64,000 nt of DNA from Mycolicibacterium vaccae NBRC 14118 = CIP 105934 (GCF_001552715.1 NZ_BCRS01000004.1:1-64000), one strand, 5' to 3'. Shown: positions 1 to 10,729, numbered from the stretch's first letter. The notes: generated by a model from the sequence alone, not told the origin. Numbers and translations: made by a program.

Positions 1-1
1 G

Positions 2-163
2 GTGTTGATATCGGCCACCGGACCCGCCGGCAATGTCCTAAAGATTCGGCCGCCGCTGGTGTTCAACGGCGACGACGCTGCGCGCTTCCTGGAGACCCTC
101 GACGACACCCTGTCCGCCGTCACTGCGGTCGCGAGCGCCGGCATCGGGTCGGGATCCCGATAA
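2..163 (+). CDS. class III aminotransferase, C-terminal end (partial)
   Basis: Open from the left edge in frame 2 to a TAA at 161-163, giving 53 residues. The text includes GPAGNVLKIRPPLVF followed by a helix rich in Asp and Leu (AARFLETLDDTL). This is the characteristic last strand and helix of PLP-dependent class III (omega-type) aminotransferases, which move an amino group from an amine or omega-amino acid to a keto acid. The catalytic lysine and most of the protein lie outside the window, so substrate cannot be judged. The MFS transporter and amidase downstream suggest a nitrogen-compound catabolic locus. Family call is likely; function is inferred. Confidence 0.72.
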   Translation: MLISATGPAGNVLKIRPPLVFNGDDAARFLETLDDTLSAVTAVASAGIGSGSR

Positions 164-598
164 CCGCCGCCGCCCCCGCGGATTGCGACCACCGTGGCGA
201 CAAGACGACAGAATCGGGGATCAATGGCGTCCACCGAAGGGAGCTGGGGCATACCCGCGGCTGCCTCATGTCCCAACTGCAGCCAGCATCGGGCGGCAGG
301 ACCCCTCGCAACCCGGTGTTCATCATCCGCGAATTCGGAAGTGCTTCTGGCGCAGAAGGATCCTGACGCGGTGACTCACCTCCTCGAGGAAGGCGTGGGT
401 GGTCCAGTCGATGGCAGCCGTCTAGCCGAAGGGTTGACAGATCGTAAGGCGCCCCGGGTGAACTGCTGACGGATTGTCATCTCGCGTTGGGTTCGTCACA
501 GGCCCACACTTCAGTGACGTGATCTGCGGTCGAATGTCGGCCGCTCAGACACCTGGTGCGCGTGTATGTAGTTTCTTCGAACCCTTCAAGGAGTGAAT
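164..598. other. 435-bp non-coding stretch before the MFS gene
   Basis: No reading frame here has both a credible start and recognisable protein sequence. A TTGACA hexamer lies at 434-439, but I see no matching -10 box 16-18 bases downstream. The stretch ends with the AAGGAG ribosome-binding site (588-593) of the next gene, so it most likely carries that gene's promoter. Confidence 0.4.
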
Positions 599-1879
599 GT
601 GCCGCGATCGTCACCGAGCAAATGGGCAATACTCGGGATTGCCTACCTAGTCCTGCTGGCAGCGTATGTTCCATTCCTCGGATGGACGCCGAAGCTCACC
701 AGTGTCATGGAAGACCTGTCCTTGAATTACACGCAGGCAGGTGCGCTTTCGTCAGTGGCAGGGCTTGCAGCTGGTATCGCCCTGCTGTCCGGTGGCGTGA
801 TCACATCGAAGTGGGGAGCCAAGAACGTCCTCCTGTGGGGTCTGGCTGGTGGAGTGATCGGTCTACTGTTGTTCGCATACGCGGACAGCTACACGGTGGC
901 GATGATTGCTCGTGTCATCAGCGGCGCCGCAGCCGGATTCCTCTTCGTCGGAACGTATACCGTCGCGGTCAACTGGTTTCAGCAGTCGAAAGAGACCGGT
1001 AGGGCACTCGGCATCATGGCGACTGGTGATGGAACAGGGTTGTTGTTCGCGCTGTACATCTTCGCGTCGGTGCTGACACTGTTCGGTTGGCGTAGCGGAC
1101 TTGTGGCCGGCGCAATCGGCCTGGTCGTGGTGTTTGTAGTCGTTCTCTTTGCCGTCCCAGGGGGCGTGCGGCCGGAAGCCGGCGTGCAGGCCGAAGAGGC
1201 CGTGTCGACCGGGACGTCCCCGCGTCCGGGGCTGTTTGCCTCGGTTCTGCGCCGTGGCGTGATCGTCGCAGCAATCTTCGCTATCGGAACGACGGGCCTG
1301 TTCACTCTCCTCGCTGCCTGGATGCCTGCCGTACTGGTGGAGGGCGCCGGATGGTCGGAGTCAACCGCGGGTCTGGTTGCATCCTCGTTCGCCGTAGTCG
1401 GTATCACCACCGCGCTACTGGGAGGCTTTCTCTCCGACCGTATCGGCCGCAAACCGGTACTGGTCGCGGGCGGGTTCGCAGGAAGTCTGGGAGTGGCAGG
1501 TACTGCCGTAGCTCTGGTCGCCGGGAACTACTCGATGGTCGCAGTCTGCATTCCGATCATCGGCCTGGGTATCTATCTCGCTTTCCCGGTGGCCGTGGCG
1601 CTCGCTGTCGAGTCTACTGAGCCGGAATACGTCGGCGCCGCCAACGGCCTGGTGCTGGGTTCCGGATACATCGTGGGCGGCTTCATCTACCCGCTGGCGC
1701 TGGGCAGTATCAAGGACGCGACCGGTGACTACGCCATCGGGTTCTACACGCTCACTGTCGCGACATTCATCCTTTGTGCAGTAGTTCCCTTGTTCAGCAC
1801 GAAGAAGGAACAGGCAGAGCAGCCCGGAGCGGGTGACCTGCGCAGTACGGATCGACACGATCTCGAACCGCAGTCGTAA
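599..1879 (+). CDS. MFS transporter
   Basis: A 426-residue integral membrane protein of the major facilitator superfamily with about 12 hydrophobic segments in two halves. The loop between segments 2 and 3 (GGVITSKWGAKNVL, near residues 65-80) and the second-half loop (GGFLSDRIGRKPV, near residue 275) are the two copies of MFS motif A. The C-terminus is a short charged cytoplasmic tail. A GTG at 593 is in frame, but the AAGGAG at 588-593 would overlap it. GTG at 599 sits five bases after that site and is the better start. The adjacent amidase suggests uptake of an amide or organic acid, but the substrate cannot be read from sequence. Confidence 0.88.
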   Translation: MPRSSPSKWAILGIAYLVLLAAYVPFLGWTPKLTSVMEDLSLNYTQAGALSSVAGLAAGIALLSGGVITSKWGAKNVLLWGLAGGVIGLLLFAYADSYTVAMIARVISGAAAGFLFVGTYTVAVNWFQQSKETGRALGIMATGDGTGLLFALYIFASVLTLFGWRSGLVAGAIGLVVVFVVVLFAVPGGVRPEAGVQAEEAVSTGTSPRPGLFASVLRRGVIVAAIFAIGTTGLFTLLAAWMPAVLVEGAGWSESTAGLVASSFAVVGITTALLGGFLSDRIGRKPVLVAGGFAGSLGVAGTAVALVAGNYSMVAVCIPIIGLGIYLAFPVAVALAVESTEPEYVGAANGLVLGSGYIVGGFIYPLALGSIKDATGDYAIGFYTLTVATFILCAVVPLFSTKKEQAEQPGAGDLRSTDRHDLEPQS

Positions 1880-1890
1880 TACTCGTGCGT

Positions 1891-1919
1891 CACGGGGTAG
1901 CGCCGGGCGCTACCCCGTG
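1891..1919. terminator. hairpin after MFS gene
   Basis: Perfect 13-bp inverted repeat: CACGGGGTAGCGC at 1891-1903 and its complement at 1907-1919, separated by a 3-base loop. It begins 11 bases after the MFS stop codon. There is no T-run after it, as is common for actinobacterial terminators. Confidence 0.65.
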
Positions 1920-2019
1920 CGCTGGGATCGATCCGGTGGCTTCTGATCCAGAACTGAGCCGGGTCAGAACATCGCATCTGGATCTGGCTACACACCACAG
2001 TTTTGATGATGTCGCCGCC

Positions 2020-2077
2020 GAGACGCATCCTGTGCCGGAGCGGATGATCAACGCGGAGCTATTGTCCGCGTCCGGAC
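2020..2077 (+). repeat. relic copy of a 58-bp segment of the amidase gene
   Basis: Bases 2020-2054 are identical to 2440-2474 inside the amidase coding region (35 of 35). After one missing base the match continues: 2055-2077 against 2476-2498, with 20 of 23 identical. The relic encodes AAETHPVPERMINA in an open frame, then the missing base shifts it out of register. Nothing else of an amidase is visible around it. It is a partial direct duplication lying 420 bp upstream of its parent, not a gene. Confidence 0.75.
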
Positions 2078-2130
2078 GGCTCATCGGGGTCCGCAAGATC
2101 CAGCTTTCGATCGAATGACCAGGGAGCAGC

Positions 2131-3555
2131 ATGAGCACCGAACTTCACTACATGTCGGCCGTGGACCTATTGAAGGCGTTCGGAGAGAAGTCGATTTCTC
2201 CGCTTGAGGCATTGGAAGCGGTGCAAGTTCGCGCCGCCGAAGTGGAGCCCGGGATCAACGCACTGATCGAACGTGACTGGGAAGATCACACGATTCGTGC
2301 GCGCGCGTCGACCGAACGGTATGCGGCGGGTGCGCCGTTGGGGCCGCTCGATGGCTTACCGGTGGTGGTGAAGGAAGAGCATCCCATGGCAGGCCGCGAG
2401 CAGTCGTCGGGCTCCATGGTTGTCCGCGACACTGCTGCAGAGACGCATCCTGTGCCGGAGCGGATGATCAACGCTGGAGCTATTGTGCACGCCCGGACAA
2501 CAACTCCTGAATTTGCGTGTGCAACGACATGTTTCAGCGACAAGTGGGGAGTGACACGCAATCCCTGGAACAGGGACTACACGCCCGGCGGCTCGTCGGG
2601 GGGTTCCGCGGCTGCGTTGGCCAGCGGCACTGCTTACCTGGCGAGTGCATCCGACATGGGTGGCTCCATCCGGGTCCCCGCAAGTTTCTCGGGTGTCATC
2701 GGGTTCAAAGCCCCTTACGGACGCGTGCCGTCCATGCCGCCCTACGGACTGAGTACGTACTGCCACGAAGGTCCGATGGCGCGGACCGTCGAAGACGTCG
2801 TTCTCTTCCAGAACGTCATCCAAGGTCAGCATCACAAGGACCCGATTTCCCTTCCATCGACTGCCGTCCCCGCCGATCTCGGGGACGTTCGCGGTCTCAA
2901 AGTGGCCTACGCGCTGACGCTCGGCGATTACGTCGTCGAACCCGAAATAGCCGCGAACACCCAGAGATTCGCTGATGTGCTCGCTGATGCCGGCGCGGAT
3001 GTCACCGAAGTCACGGTGCCCGTGGTGGCCAAGATGGTCTTCGAAACGTTGCTTGCCCACTTCGATCGCAACCTCACCGAGTACGTCGACACCGCCTGTC
3101 GTGACGACGGCGACTACGAGCGTCTCATGCCCTATACCCGGCATATCGTTGAACTCTGCCGAGAGGCCGGTAGTCGAATCTCGCCGTTGCAAGGAATAAC
3201 CCGAGAGGCTGAGATTCAAGCCGCGGTACTCCAGGTCTTCGAAAGCCACGACGCTCTGATCTGTCCCACCGTGGGAGCCTACGGATACCTGGCCGACGAC
3301 AGTTATCTCGATGGTATCGAGACCAACGGGCACCGCTTCCACCACTACCTCGAAACCGCGCTCACGCCTGTGTTCAATATCGCCAGCCGCCACCCCGTTC
3401 TGAATGTCCCTTCTGGTTTGGCCCCCAACGGTGTCCCGACGGGAGTGCAGGTTGTTGCTCGGCCTTACGACGACGTCACCGCGTTCCGCGTCGGTGCAGC
3501 CGCCGAGAGGGCTCTCGGCATCTGGATGAATCCCGAGTGGCGACCCAACATCTAG
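2131..3555 (+). CDS. amidase signature family hydrolase
   Basis: A 474-residue cytoplasmic amidase-signature enzyme, the usual length for the family, hydrolysing an amide to acid plus ammonia or amine. The Ser-cisSer-Lys catalytic set is visible: Lys81 in VVVKEEHP, the serine pair at 155-156 in PGGSSGGS, and nucleophile Ser179 in DMGGSIRVP. The ATG at 2131 follows AGGGAG at a good distance. It lies downstream of the MFS transporter and upstream of a cupin on the same strand, which fits a small uptake-and-hydrolysis unit. The substrate is not identifiable, and other family members act on aryl amides, carbamates or peptide amides. Part of its sequence is repeated just upstream of the gene. Confidence 0.9.
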   Translation: MSTELHYMSAVDLLKAFGEKSISPLEALEAVQVRAAEVEPGINALIERDWEDHTIRARASTERYAAGAPLGPLDGLPVVVKEEHPMAGREQSSGSMVVRDTAAETHPVPERMINAGAIVHARTTTPEFACATTCFSDKWGVTRNPWNRDYTPGGSSGGSAAALASGTAYLASASDMGGSIRVPASFSGVIGFKAPYGRVPSMPPYGLSTYCHEGPMARTVEDVVLFQNVIQGQHHKDPISLPSTAVPADLGDVRGLKVAYALTLGDYVVEPEIAANTQRFADVLADAGADVTEVTVPVVAKMVFETLLAHFDRNLTEYVDTACRDDGDYERLMPYTRHIVELCREAGSRISPLQGITREAEIQAAVLQVFESHDALICPTVGAYGYLADDSYLDGIETNGHRFHHYLETALTPVFNIASRHPVLNVPSGLAPNGVPTGVQVVARPYDDVTAFRVGAAAERALGIWMNPEWRPNI

Positions 3556-3787
3556 GGGATTACTTGGATGAGTCGGCGGGGGGCGTTCGGCGTTGCCTCA
3601 GCACGCGGGGTAACGACTGTCCGAGCTGTGGGCCGGCACCTGCGCGGCTGTTTGGCCGTGGGTTGCCATCGGTCACACATCGGGAAGTAACGCAATCTCA
3701 AAGCCATTCGACCCGGCACGTTCTGAGAAGTGCTGAACCCCTGCAATTTTCATGCAATCTGACCCGAATCTGAAATACAGGTGCAAC

Positions 3788-4132
3788 ATGCAGAAGTTCG
3801 AACTCAACTGGACGCCCTTCGAGGCCGTGGCGCCCGAACGTGTGACAGAGGGGCAGCCCACTACACGACTGGCTGAAGGTGTTGTCGGGGACGCCCTGAA
3901 ATCTGGGCTGTGGGAGGTGACGCCGGGCCGATTCACCACGGCTCCCAAGGGATTCGACGAGGTCATTCACATCGTCAGCGGCAAAGGGGTCTTGCGGTCC
4001 GTTGATGGCAATTCGATCGATCTGGCGCCGGGAGTTTCGTTCCTGATGGAGGACGGCTTCGTCGGCGAGTGGGAGATCGTTGAGCCGCTTCGGAAGTTCT
4101 ACGCGAAGGTACCGACGACCACGGTCGCCTAG
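3788..4132 (+). CDS. cupin domain protein (Cupin_3 type)
   Basis: A 114-residue single-domain cupin. The first motif region reads LWEVTPGRFTTAPKGFDEVIHIVSGKG, with the second at DLAPGVSFLMEDGFVGEWEI. This resembles the DUF861/EutQ-like cupins, which often lack a full metal-binding set; here few histidines are present, so metal binding is doubtful. An in-frame ATG at 3752 would add 12 residues, but neither start has a strong ribosome-binding site. I prefer 3788 because family members begin close to the FELNW-type text. It follows the amidase by about 230 bp and may belong to the same catabolic unit. Exact role unknown. Confidence 0.78.
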   Translation: MQKFELNWTPFEAVAPERVTEGQPTTRLAEGVVGDALKSGLWEVTPGRFTTAPKGFDEVIHIVSGKGVLRSVDGNSIDLAPGVSFLMEDGFVGEWEIVEPLRKFYAKVPTTTVA

Positions 4133-4213
4133 CTAGGGCTAGGCCACGGGTAGACCGTTGCGCACGAAGTCAGACGTCGGGCGTAAAGAATGGTACGAGC
4201 GCTAGCCTGAGTA

Positions 4214-4264
4214 AGGACCTCCTACGGGTGGATGCCAGACACATCCATTCCGTCAGGAGGTCCT
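4214..4264. terminator. large hairpin between convergent cupin and acs genes
   Basis: Outer arms AGGACCTCCT (4214-4223) and AGGAGGTCCT (4255-4264) are perfect complements. Inner arms ACGG (4224-4227)/CCGT (4250-4253) and TGGATG (4229-4234)/CATCCA (4242-4247) continue the stem with one bulged base (G4228) on the left and two (4248-4249) on the right. It sits between genes that converge, so a two-way terminator is the natural reading. Confidence 0.65.
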
Positions 4265-4319
4265 CTCTATAGGCACCGCCGGAGCCAAACGCAGCCAGTG
4301 CAGAAGGTCGCGGTTGGTC

Positions 4320-6296
<1,977 letters not shown>

Positions 6297-6706
6297 CGTT
6301 CTACCTCGCTCTGACTGGTCGTGGAATTGGCAGGCATGTGTCACATAGGGGCCGCCGATCGGGCCGAGTATGCCGCATCGACGCCTGGTTCAGGCGGGTG
6401 GGACCAGGTACTTTACGTACTGTCGACGGCGACGTCTGCGTACTTGACACTTCGCGTGTGTGGCTGTGAGCGAATGTCTAGCACTGTCTATCAATACGGC
6501 AGGTTTGCGTGTGTTTGTCGGCCCACGGTCGCACGCTCGGGGTGCGATCGGACACACCGCCCGGCCCGGCGGAGGTGGCGCCACCGAGTAATCGAGCTCG
6601 ACGCGTTCGCCCTCAGGATCCTGCCCGATGGACCGGATGGAACGAGGGACAAAATGACGCGTCGCGCCGACACAACAGAAGTTTCCAGAGGAAGGTGATC
6701 ACGGTG
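6297..6706. other. divergent promoter region with possible leader peptide
   Basis: A 410-bp gap between acs and the TMADH-like gene, which point away from each other, so both promoters should lie here. A TTGACA is at 6444-6449, with no convincing -10 box. At 6654-6698 a 14-codon reading frame (ATG, preceded by GAGGGA) ends in TGA just before the next gene. It could be a translated leader. No larger gene is supported. Confidence 0.4.
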
Positions 6707-8830
6707 ATGGATCCGCGGCACGCGATCTTGTTCGAACCCATCGCAATCGGACCGAAGGTTCTGCCCAACCGCTTCTATCAGGTCCCGCACTGCACGAGTT
6801 TCGGCGTCGTCCGGCCGCGTGCACAGGCCGCCTTCCGCGGAATGAAGGCCGAGGGTGGATGGGGCGCCGTATGCACCGAAGAATGCTCGATTCACCCAGA
6901 GGCCGACCAGATGCCGATGGTGCTGGCTCGTCTCTGGGACGACGATGATGCGGCCAGCCTGTCGCTCATGTCGGACAGCGTCCATGAGAACGGTGCCTTG
7001 GCCGGAATCGAGCTGTGGTACGGCGGCGTCCACGGGCTGAGCATGGAGTCCAGGGCCGTGCAGCGGGCGCCGTCGCAGATCGCCAGCGACATGCTGCCGA
7101 TGTCGCCGTGCAGGGAGATGGACCTCGACGACATCAAGACGGTGCAGGGGTTCTACGTGGATGCGGCGTTGCGTTCGCGTGATGCCGGCTTCGACATCAT
7201 TTGCATCTACGGCGGTCACGAGGGCCTGCTGGAGCAGTTCCTGTCGCCCTATTACAACAAGCGCACCGACGGGTACGGCGGTTCGCTGGCCAATCGGACC
7301 CGGATGTGGCGTGAGGTAGTCGAGGGTATCTCCGCCGCAGTGGGATCGGATTGCGCGGTATCCGTGCGGTTGTCGGCCGATAGCATGCGCGGTGAAGAGG
7401 GTGTGCTCCTCGAACGCGACGTCTTGCCCTTCGTCGAGATGTGCGACGGCGTGGTCGACCTGTGGGACGTGCACATCGGTGGCGTCGACTGGGGAGATGA
7501 CGCGACGCCGTCGCGATTCTTCAAGAGCGGGCGCGCGATGGACTGGGTGAAATCGGTCAAGGAAGCGACGCGCAAACCGGTTGTGGCCGTGGGGCGTTTC
7601 ACCGATCCCAACGAGATGGCCCGAGTCATCAATGACGGTGTGCTCGACATCATCGGTGCCGCCCGGCCGTCGATCGCAGATCCGTTCCTGCCCGCGAAGA
7701 TCAAAGCCGGCCGGCTTGAAGACATCCGTGAGTGCATCGGCTGCAACATCTGTGTCTCACGTTTCGAGCACGGTGGGCCGCCGATCGTGTGCACCCAGAA
7801 TGCGACGTCCGGCGAAGAGTACCGACGCGGCTGGCATCCCGAACGCTTCTCCAAGGCCGCCAACGCCGAGAACGATGTGTTGATCGTCGGCGCCGGTCCC
7901 GCGGGCATGGAATGTGCGCGCGTGCTCGGTGAGCGCGGCATGCGCAACGTGCATCTGGTCGACGCAGACGCCGAACTCGGTGGGCATCTCAAGTGGATGG
8001 CCAACCTGCCCGGGCTTCGCGAATGGAGCCGCGTGATCGACTATCGGCTGACCCAGTTCGACAAGCTCGACAACGTCACCGTCATTCCGAACACCCGGAT
8101 GAGTCCCCAGGACATCGTCGACTACGGCGCCAGTCTGGTCGTTGTCGCCTCCGGATCACATTGGTCCGGCCACGGACTGGGTCCTGTTACCCGCAACGGC
8201 ATTCCGGGCGCGGACGCCCAGTTGCCTTACGTTCTCACCCCCGAGCAGATCATGGTGGAGAACAAGCCGGTGCCCGGTGAGCGCGTGGTGATCATCGAAG
8301 CAGAGGGATACCACGTGGGCGCGGCACTGGCCGACCGGCTTTCGGCTGCGGGCAAGGCGGTGACGGTGCTGACGCACCTCGGCGAGCTTGCCCCCTATAC
8401 CAACTACACGCTGGAAGCGACCCACCTCCGCAGAAAGCTGTACGCGCAGGGAGTCACCGTGGCGGCATCCATGGTTCCCACCCGCGTCGCCCCGGAGGGT
8501 GTGTGGGCGCACTATGCCTACGCCGGCGCGGACGACGCAAAGCTCATCGAGGCGGACGCCGTGGTTCTGGTGACTCAACGGGTCTCGGACACCACGTTGT
8601 ACCGCGGTATCGTCGACGGCTTCGGCACGGACAAGCTGGCCGCAGAGGGCATTACAGGTGTGTACCGGATCGGGGACTGCGTGGCGCCGCGGATTGTCGC
8701 GGAGTCGGTCTTCGACGGCCACCGGCTGGCACGAGAAATCGATTCCGCCGACCCGTCGATGCCGCTGCCGTACTTGCGCGAGCGCCCCATCGCCAGGGAA
8801 CTGCCGATCCTGAGCGTGCAGCGAGCTTGA
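6707..8830 (+). CDS. trimethylamine dehydrogenase-type iron-sulfur flavoprotein
   Basis: A 707-residue three-part enzyme built like bacterial trimethylamine/dimethylamine/histamine dehydrogenases: an N-terminal old-yellow-enzyme barrel, then a 4Fe-4S site, then FAD/NAD-like domains (VLIVGAGPAG at 391). Cys29 in FYQVPHC matches the cysteine that binds FMN covalently. Tyr168 and His171 match the catalytic Tyr and His. Cys343, 346, 349 and 362 form the CxxCxxC...C cluster site. Glu59 stands where the trimethylamine enzyme has substrate-cage Tyr60, so the natural amine probably differs. ATG at 6707 (or GTG 6704) follows AGAGGAAGG. It likely oxidises a secondary or tertiary amine to an aldehyde plus a smaller amine and passes electrons to an electron-transfer flavoprotein, not seen nearby. 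Confidence 0.88.
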   Translation: MDPRHAILFEPIAIGPKVLPNRFYQVPHCTSFGVVRPRAQAAFRGMKAEGGWGAVCTEECSIHPEADQMPMVLARLWDDDDAASLSLMSDSVHENGALAGIELWYGGVHGLSMESRAVQRAPSQIASDMLPMSPCREMDLDDIKTVQGFYVDAALRSRDAGFDIICIYGGHEGLLEQFLSPYYNKRTDGYGGSLANRTRMWREVVEGISAAVGSDCAVSVRLSADSMRGEEGVLLERDVLPFVEMCDGVVDLWDVHIGGVDWGDDATPSRFFKSGRAMDWVKSVKEATRKPVVAVGRFTDPNEMARVINDGVLDIIGAARPSIADPFLPAKIKAGRLEDIRECIGCNICVSRFEHGGPPIVCTQNATSGEEYRRGWHPERFSKAANAENDVLIVGAGPAGMECARVLGERGMRNVHLVDADAELGGHLKWMANLPGLREWSRVIDYRLTQFDKLDNVTVIPNTRMSPQDIVDYGASLVVVASGSHWSGHGLGPVTRNGIPGADAQLPYVLTPEQIMVENKPVPGERVVIIEAEGYHVGAALADRLSAAGKAVTVLTHLGELAPYTNYTLEATHLRRKLYAQGVTVAASMVPTRVAPEGVWAHYAYAGADDAKLIEADAVVLVTQRVSDTTLYRGIVDGFGTDKLAAEGITGVYRIGDCVAPRIVAESVFDGHRLAREIDSADPSMPLPYLRERPIARELPILSVQRA

Positions 8831-8972
8831 CGAAACGCCTCGGTCGACGCCGGAAAGGCTGACACGCGGGGGCTGTCGAAATTCGTTCACACGGACTGAG
8901 ATTGGTGGCGCAAGCAATACAGCGGAGCCGGCCACGATGCGTCCGGTGATCATCATCGAGAGGGTATGCCAC

Positions 8973-10649
8973 ATGGATCCGAAGCCTCTGGGGCAGCAAT
9001 ATGGCGACACGGGTGACGTCGACGCAGTCGTCATCGGCGCCGGTATCGGCGGTCTGTACGCGGTGCGCCGGCTGGCCGCCGACGGGCTGAGCGTCATGGG
9101 TTTCGACAGCGCCACCGACGTCGGGGGCGTGTGGTTGCACAACGGCTATCCGGGCGCGCGGGTCGACATCGAGGCGTACTACTACTGCTTCTTCGATCCC
9201 GAGATCTACGGGGAGTGGCAGTGGTCGCAGCGGTTCCCACCGCAGTCGGAGCTGTTGGCGTACCTGCGGCACTATGCAGAGCACTACGGATTGCGGCGGT
9301 ACTTCCAGTTTTCCACCCGGGTCGACGAATTGCACTGGCAGCCCGACACCAAGCGCTGGCGGGTGCGCACCGATACCGGCGCGACCGTGTACGCCCGACA
9401 CGTCGTGCTGGCCACCGGGCAGCTTTCGAAGGGGCGTCAGCTGCCCTTCGAAGGTGTCGAGGACTTCGCCGGTCAGTGGCTGGAGACATCGCAGTGGCCT
9501 ACCGAACCGGTCGACCTGGCGGGTAAACGGGTCGCAGTGATCGGAACGGGATCCTCAGGTGCACAAGTGATTGCGGCCATCGCCGAACAGGTCGAGAGCC
9601 TGCACGTGTTCCAGCGCACCCCCAACTATGTGGTTCCGTCCCAGAACGCTCCGATGGATCAGGACCGTTACCGGCAGTACAGCCAGAATCTCGACGAGCT
9701 GTGGCATCAGGTGATGGGAACGGGGGTGGCCTACCTCGCCCCTACCAGCGATGTGCCGGCCTCGTCGATGGATCCCGAACAGCAGCGTCAGCGGATGGAA
9801 GATCAGTGGCAGTTCGGCGGCCTAGGGATGACGTTCACGTTTCCCGATCAGCGGACTGACTGGAAGACCGCAGAGCTGGTGTCCGACTTCGTCCGCGCAA
9901 AGATTCGGGAATCCATCAAAAACCCAGCGTTGGCTGATGTCCTGGAACCGCGCGACTACCCGATCGGCACCAGGCGTCTGGTGGTGTGCAACGGCTACTA
10001 CGAAGCGTTCAACCGGGACAACGTCAACCTCGTCGACCTGCGCAAAGAGTCGATCACGCGGATTACACCGCAGGGGATACAGACCGATGAGGGGCTTTAC
10101 GAAGTAGATGTGATCATCTCGGCGCTGGGGTTCGACGCCTTCAGCGGGGCGATGGACGCGATCGACATCCGTAATGCCGATGGTCGAGGGCCGACCGAGG
10201 ACTGGGATCGGGGCCCGCACGCGCACCTCGGTCTGATGGTGCACGGATTCCCGAACATGTACGTCCTCACCGGCCCGGGTTCACCGTCGGTGCTGGTGAA
10301 CTTCAACGTGCACAATGTGTTTCACGTTGACTACGTGGCCGATCTGATCGCCTACATGAGCCGGCACGGCTACGACGCGGTGCAACCGACCGCCGAAGCC
10401 CAGCAAAGCTGGCATATCGAGACCCAGCGTGTCGCTGACGGGCTGCTGCGCAAAAAGGTGAAGAACTACATGGTTCATGTCAACGACGACGGGTCCCGTG
10501 TCTTCATCCCCTATGCCGGCGGGTGGTCGACCTACGTCGATACGGTTAATCGGGTCGCCAGCGAGGGCTACCCGGGCTTCGCGTTCTCGGAGGTCGGAAA
10601 GTCGACGTATCGTGCCGTGGACCATGAGGACACCGTCGTCCCCCTCTGA
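8973..10649 (+). CDS. Baeyer-Villiger-like flavin monooxygenase
   Basis: A 558-residue two-dinucleotide-domain flavoprotein. FAD binding: GAGIGG at residues 22-27, followed by GGVWLHNGYPGARVD, the second fingerprint of Baeyer-Villiger enzymes. NADPH binding: GTGSSG at 191-196. The Lys/Arg-Arg pair that stabilises the peroxyflavin appears as GTRR near residue 333. The classical FxGxxxHxxxWP fingerprint (165-176) reads FAGQWLETSQWP, so His is replaced by Glu171. ATG 8973 lies nine bases after GAGAGG. It follows the TMADH-like gene by 142 bp and is probably co-transcribed. It could oxygenate a ketone, or a nitrogen or sulfur atom; the altered fingerprint makes a true Baeyer-Villiger role uncertain. 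Confidence 0.85.
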   Translation: MDPKPLGQQYGDTGDVDAVVIGAGIGGLYAVRRLAADGLSVMGFDSATDVGGVWLHNGYPGARVDIEAYYYCFFDPEIYGEWQWSQRFPPQSELLAYLRHYAEHYGLRRYFQFSTRVDELHWQPDTKRWRVRTDTGATVYARHVVLATGQLSKGRQLPFEGVEDFAGQWLETSQWPTEPVDLAGKRVAVIGTGSSGAQVIAAIAEQVESLHVFQRTPNYVVPSQNAPMDQDRYRQYSQNLDELWHQVMGTGVAYLAPTSDVPASSMDPEQQRQRMEDQWQFGGLGMTFTFPDQRTDWKTAELVSDFVRAKIRESIKNPALADVLEPRDYPIGTRRLVVCNGYYEAFNRDNVNLVDLRKESITRITPQGIQTDEGLYEVDVIISALGFDAFSGAMDAIDIRNADGRGPTEDWDRGPHAHLGLMVHGFPNMYVLTGPGSPSVLVNFNVHNVFHVDYVADLIAYMSRHGYDAVQPTAEAQQSWHIETQRVADGLLRKKVKNYMVHVNDDGSRVFIPYAGGWSTYVDTVNRVASEGYPGFAFSEVGKSTYRAVDHEDTVVPL

Positions 10650-10668
10650 ACGGCATCCGTCGACCACA

Positions 10669-10700
10669 ATGCCCGCCGGCGTCCAGACGCCGGCGGGCAT
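10669..10700. terminator. 14-bp perfect hairpin after the monooxygenase
   Basis: ATGCCCGCCGGCGT at 10669-10682 is an exact complement of 10687-10700, with a CCAG loop. It starts 20 bases after the monooxygenase stop and separates it from the aminotransferase. Confidence 0.7.
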
Positions 10701-10729
10701 TCCGCTGTCCAGGAGAATCCGCCCGCGTC

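Noticed and set aside
434..439. TTGACA hexamer as a promoter for the MFS gene
   Set aside because: No -10-like hexamer at 16-18 bp, so not reported as a promoter.
194..469. 91-codon plus-strand frame before the MFS gene
   Set aside because: Starts without a ribosome-binding site, low-complexity composition and no recognisable family.
2356..3393. 345-codon minus-strand frame opposite the amidase
   Set aside because: Antisense shadow of a clearly recognised amidase, caused by high GC in third codon positions.
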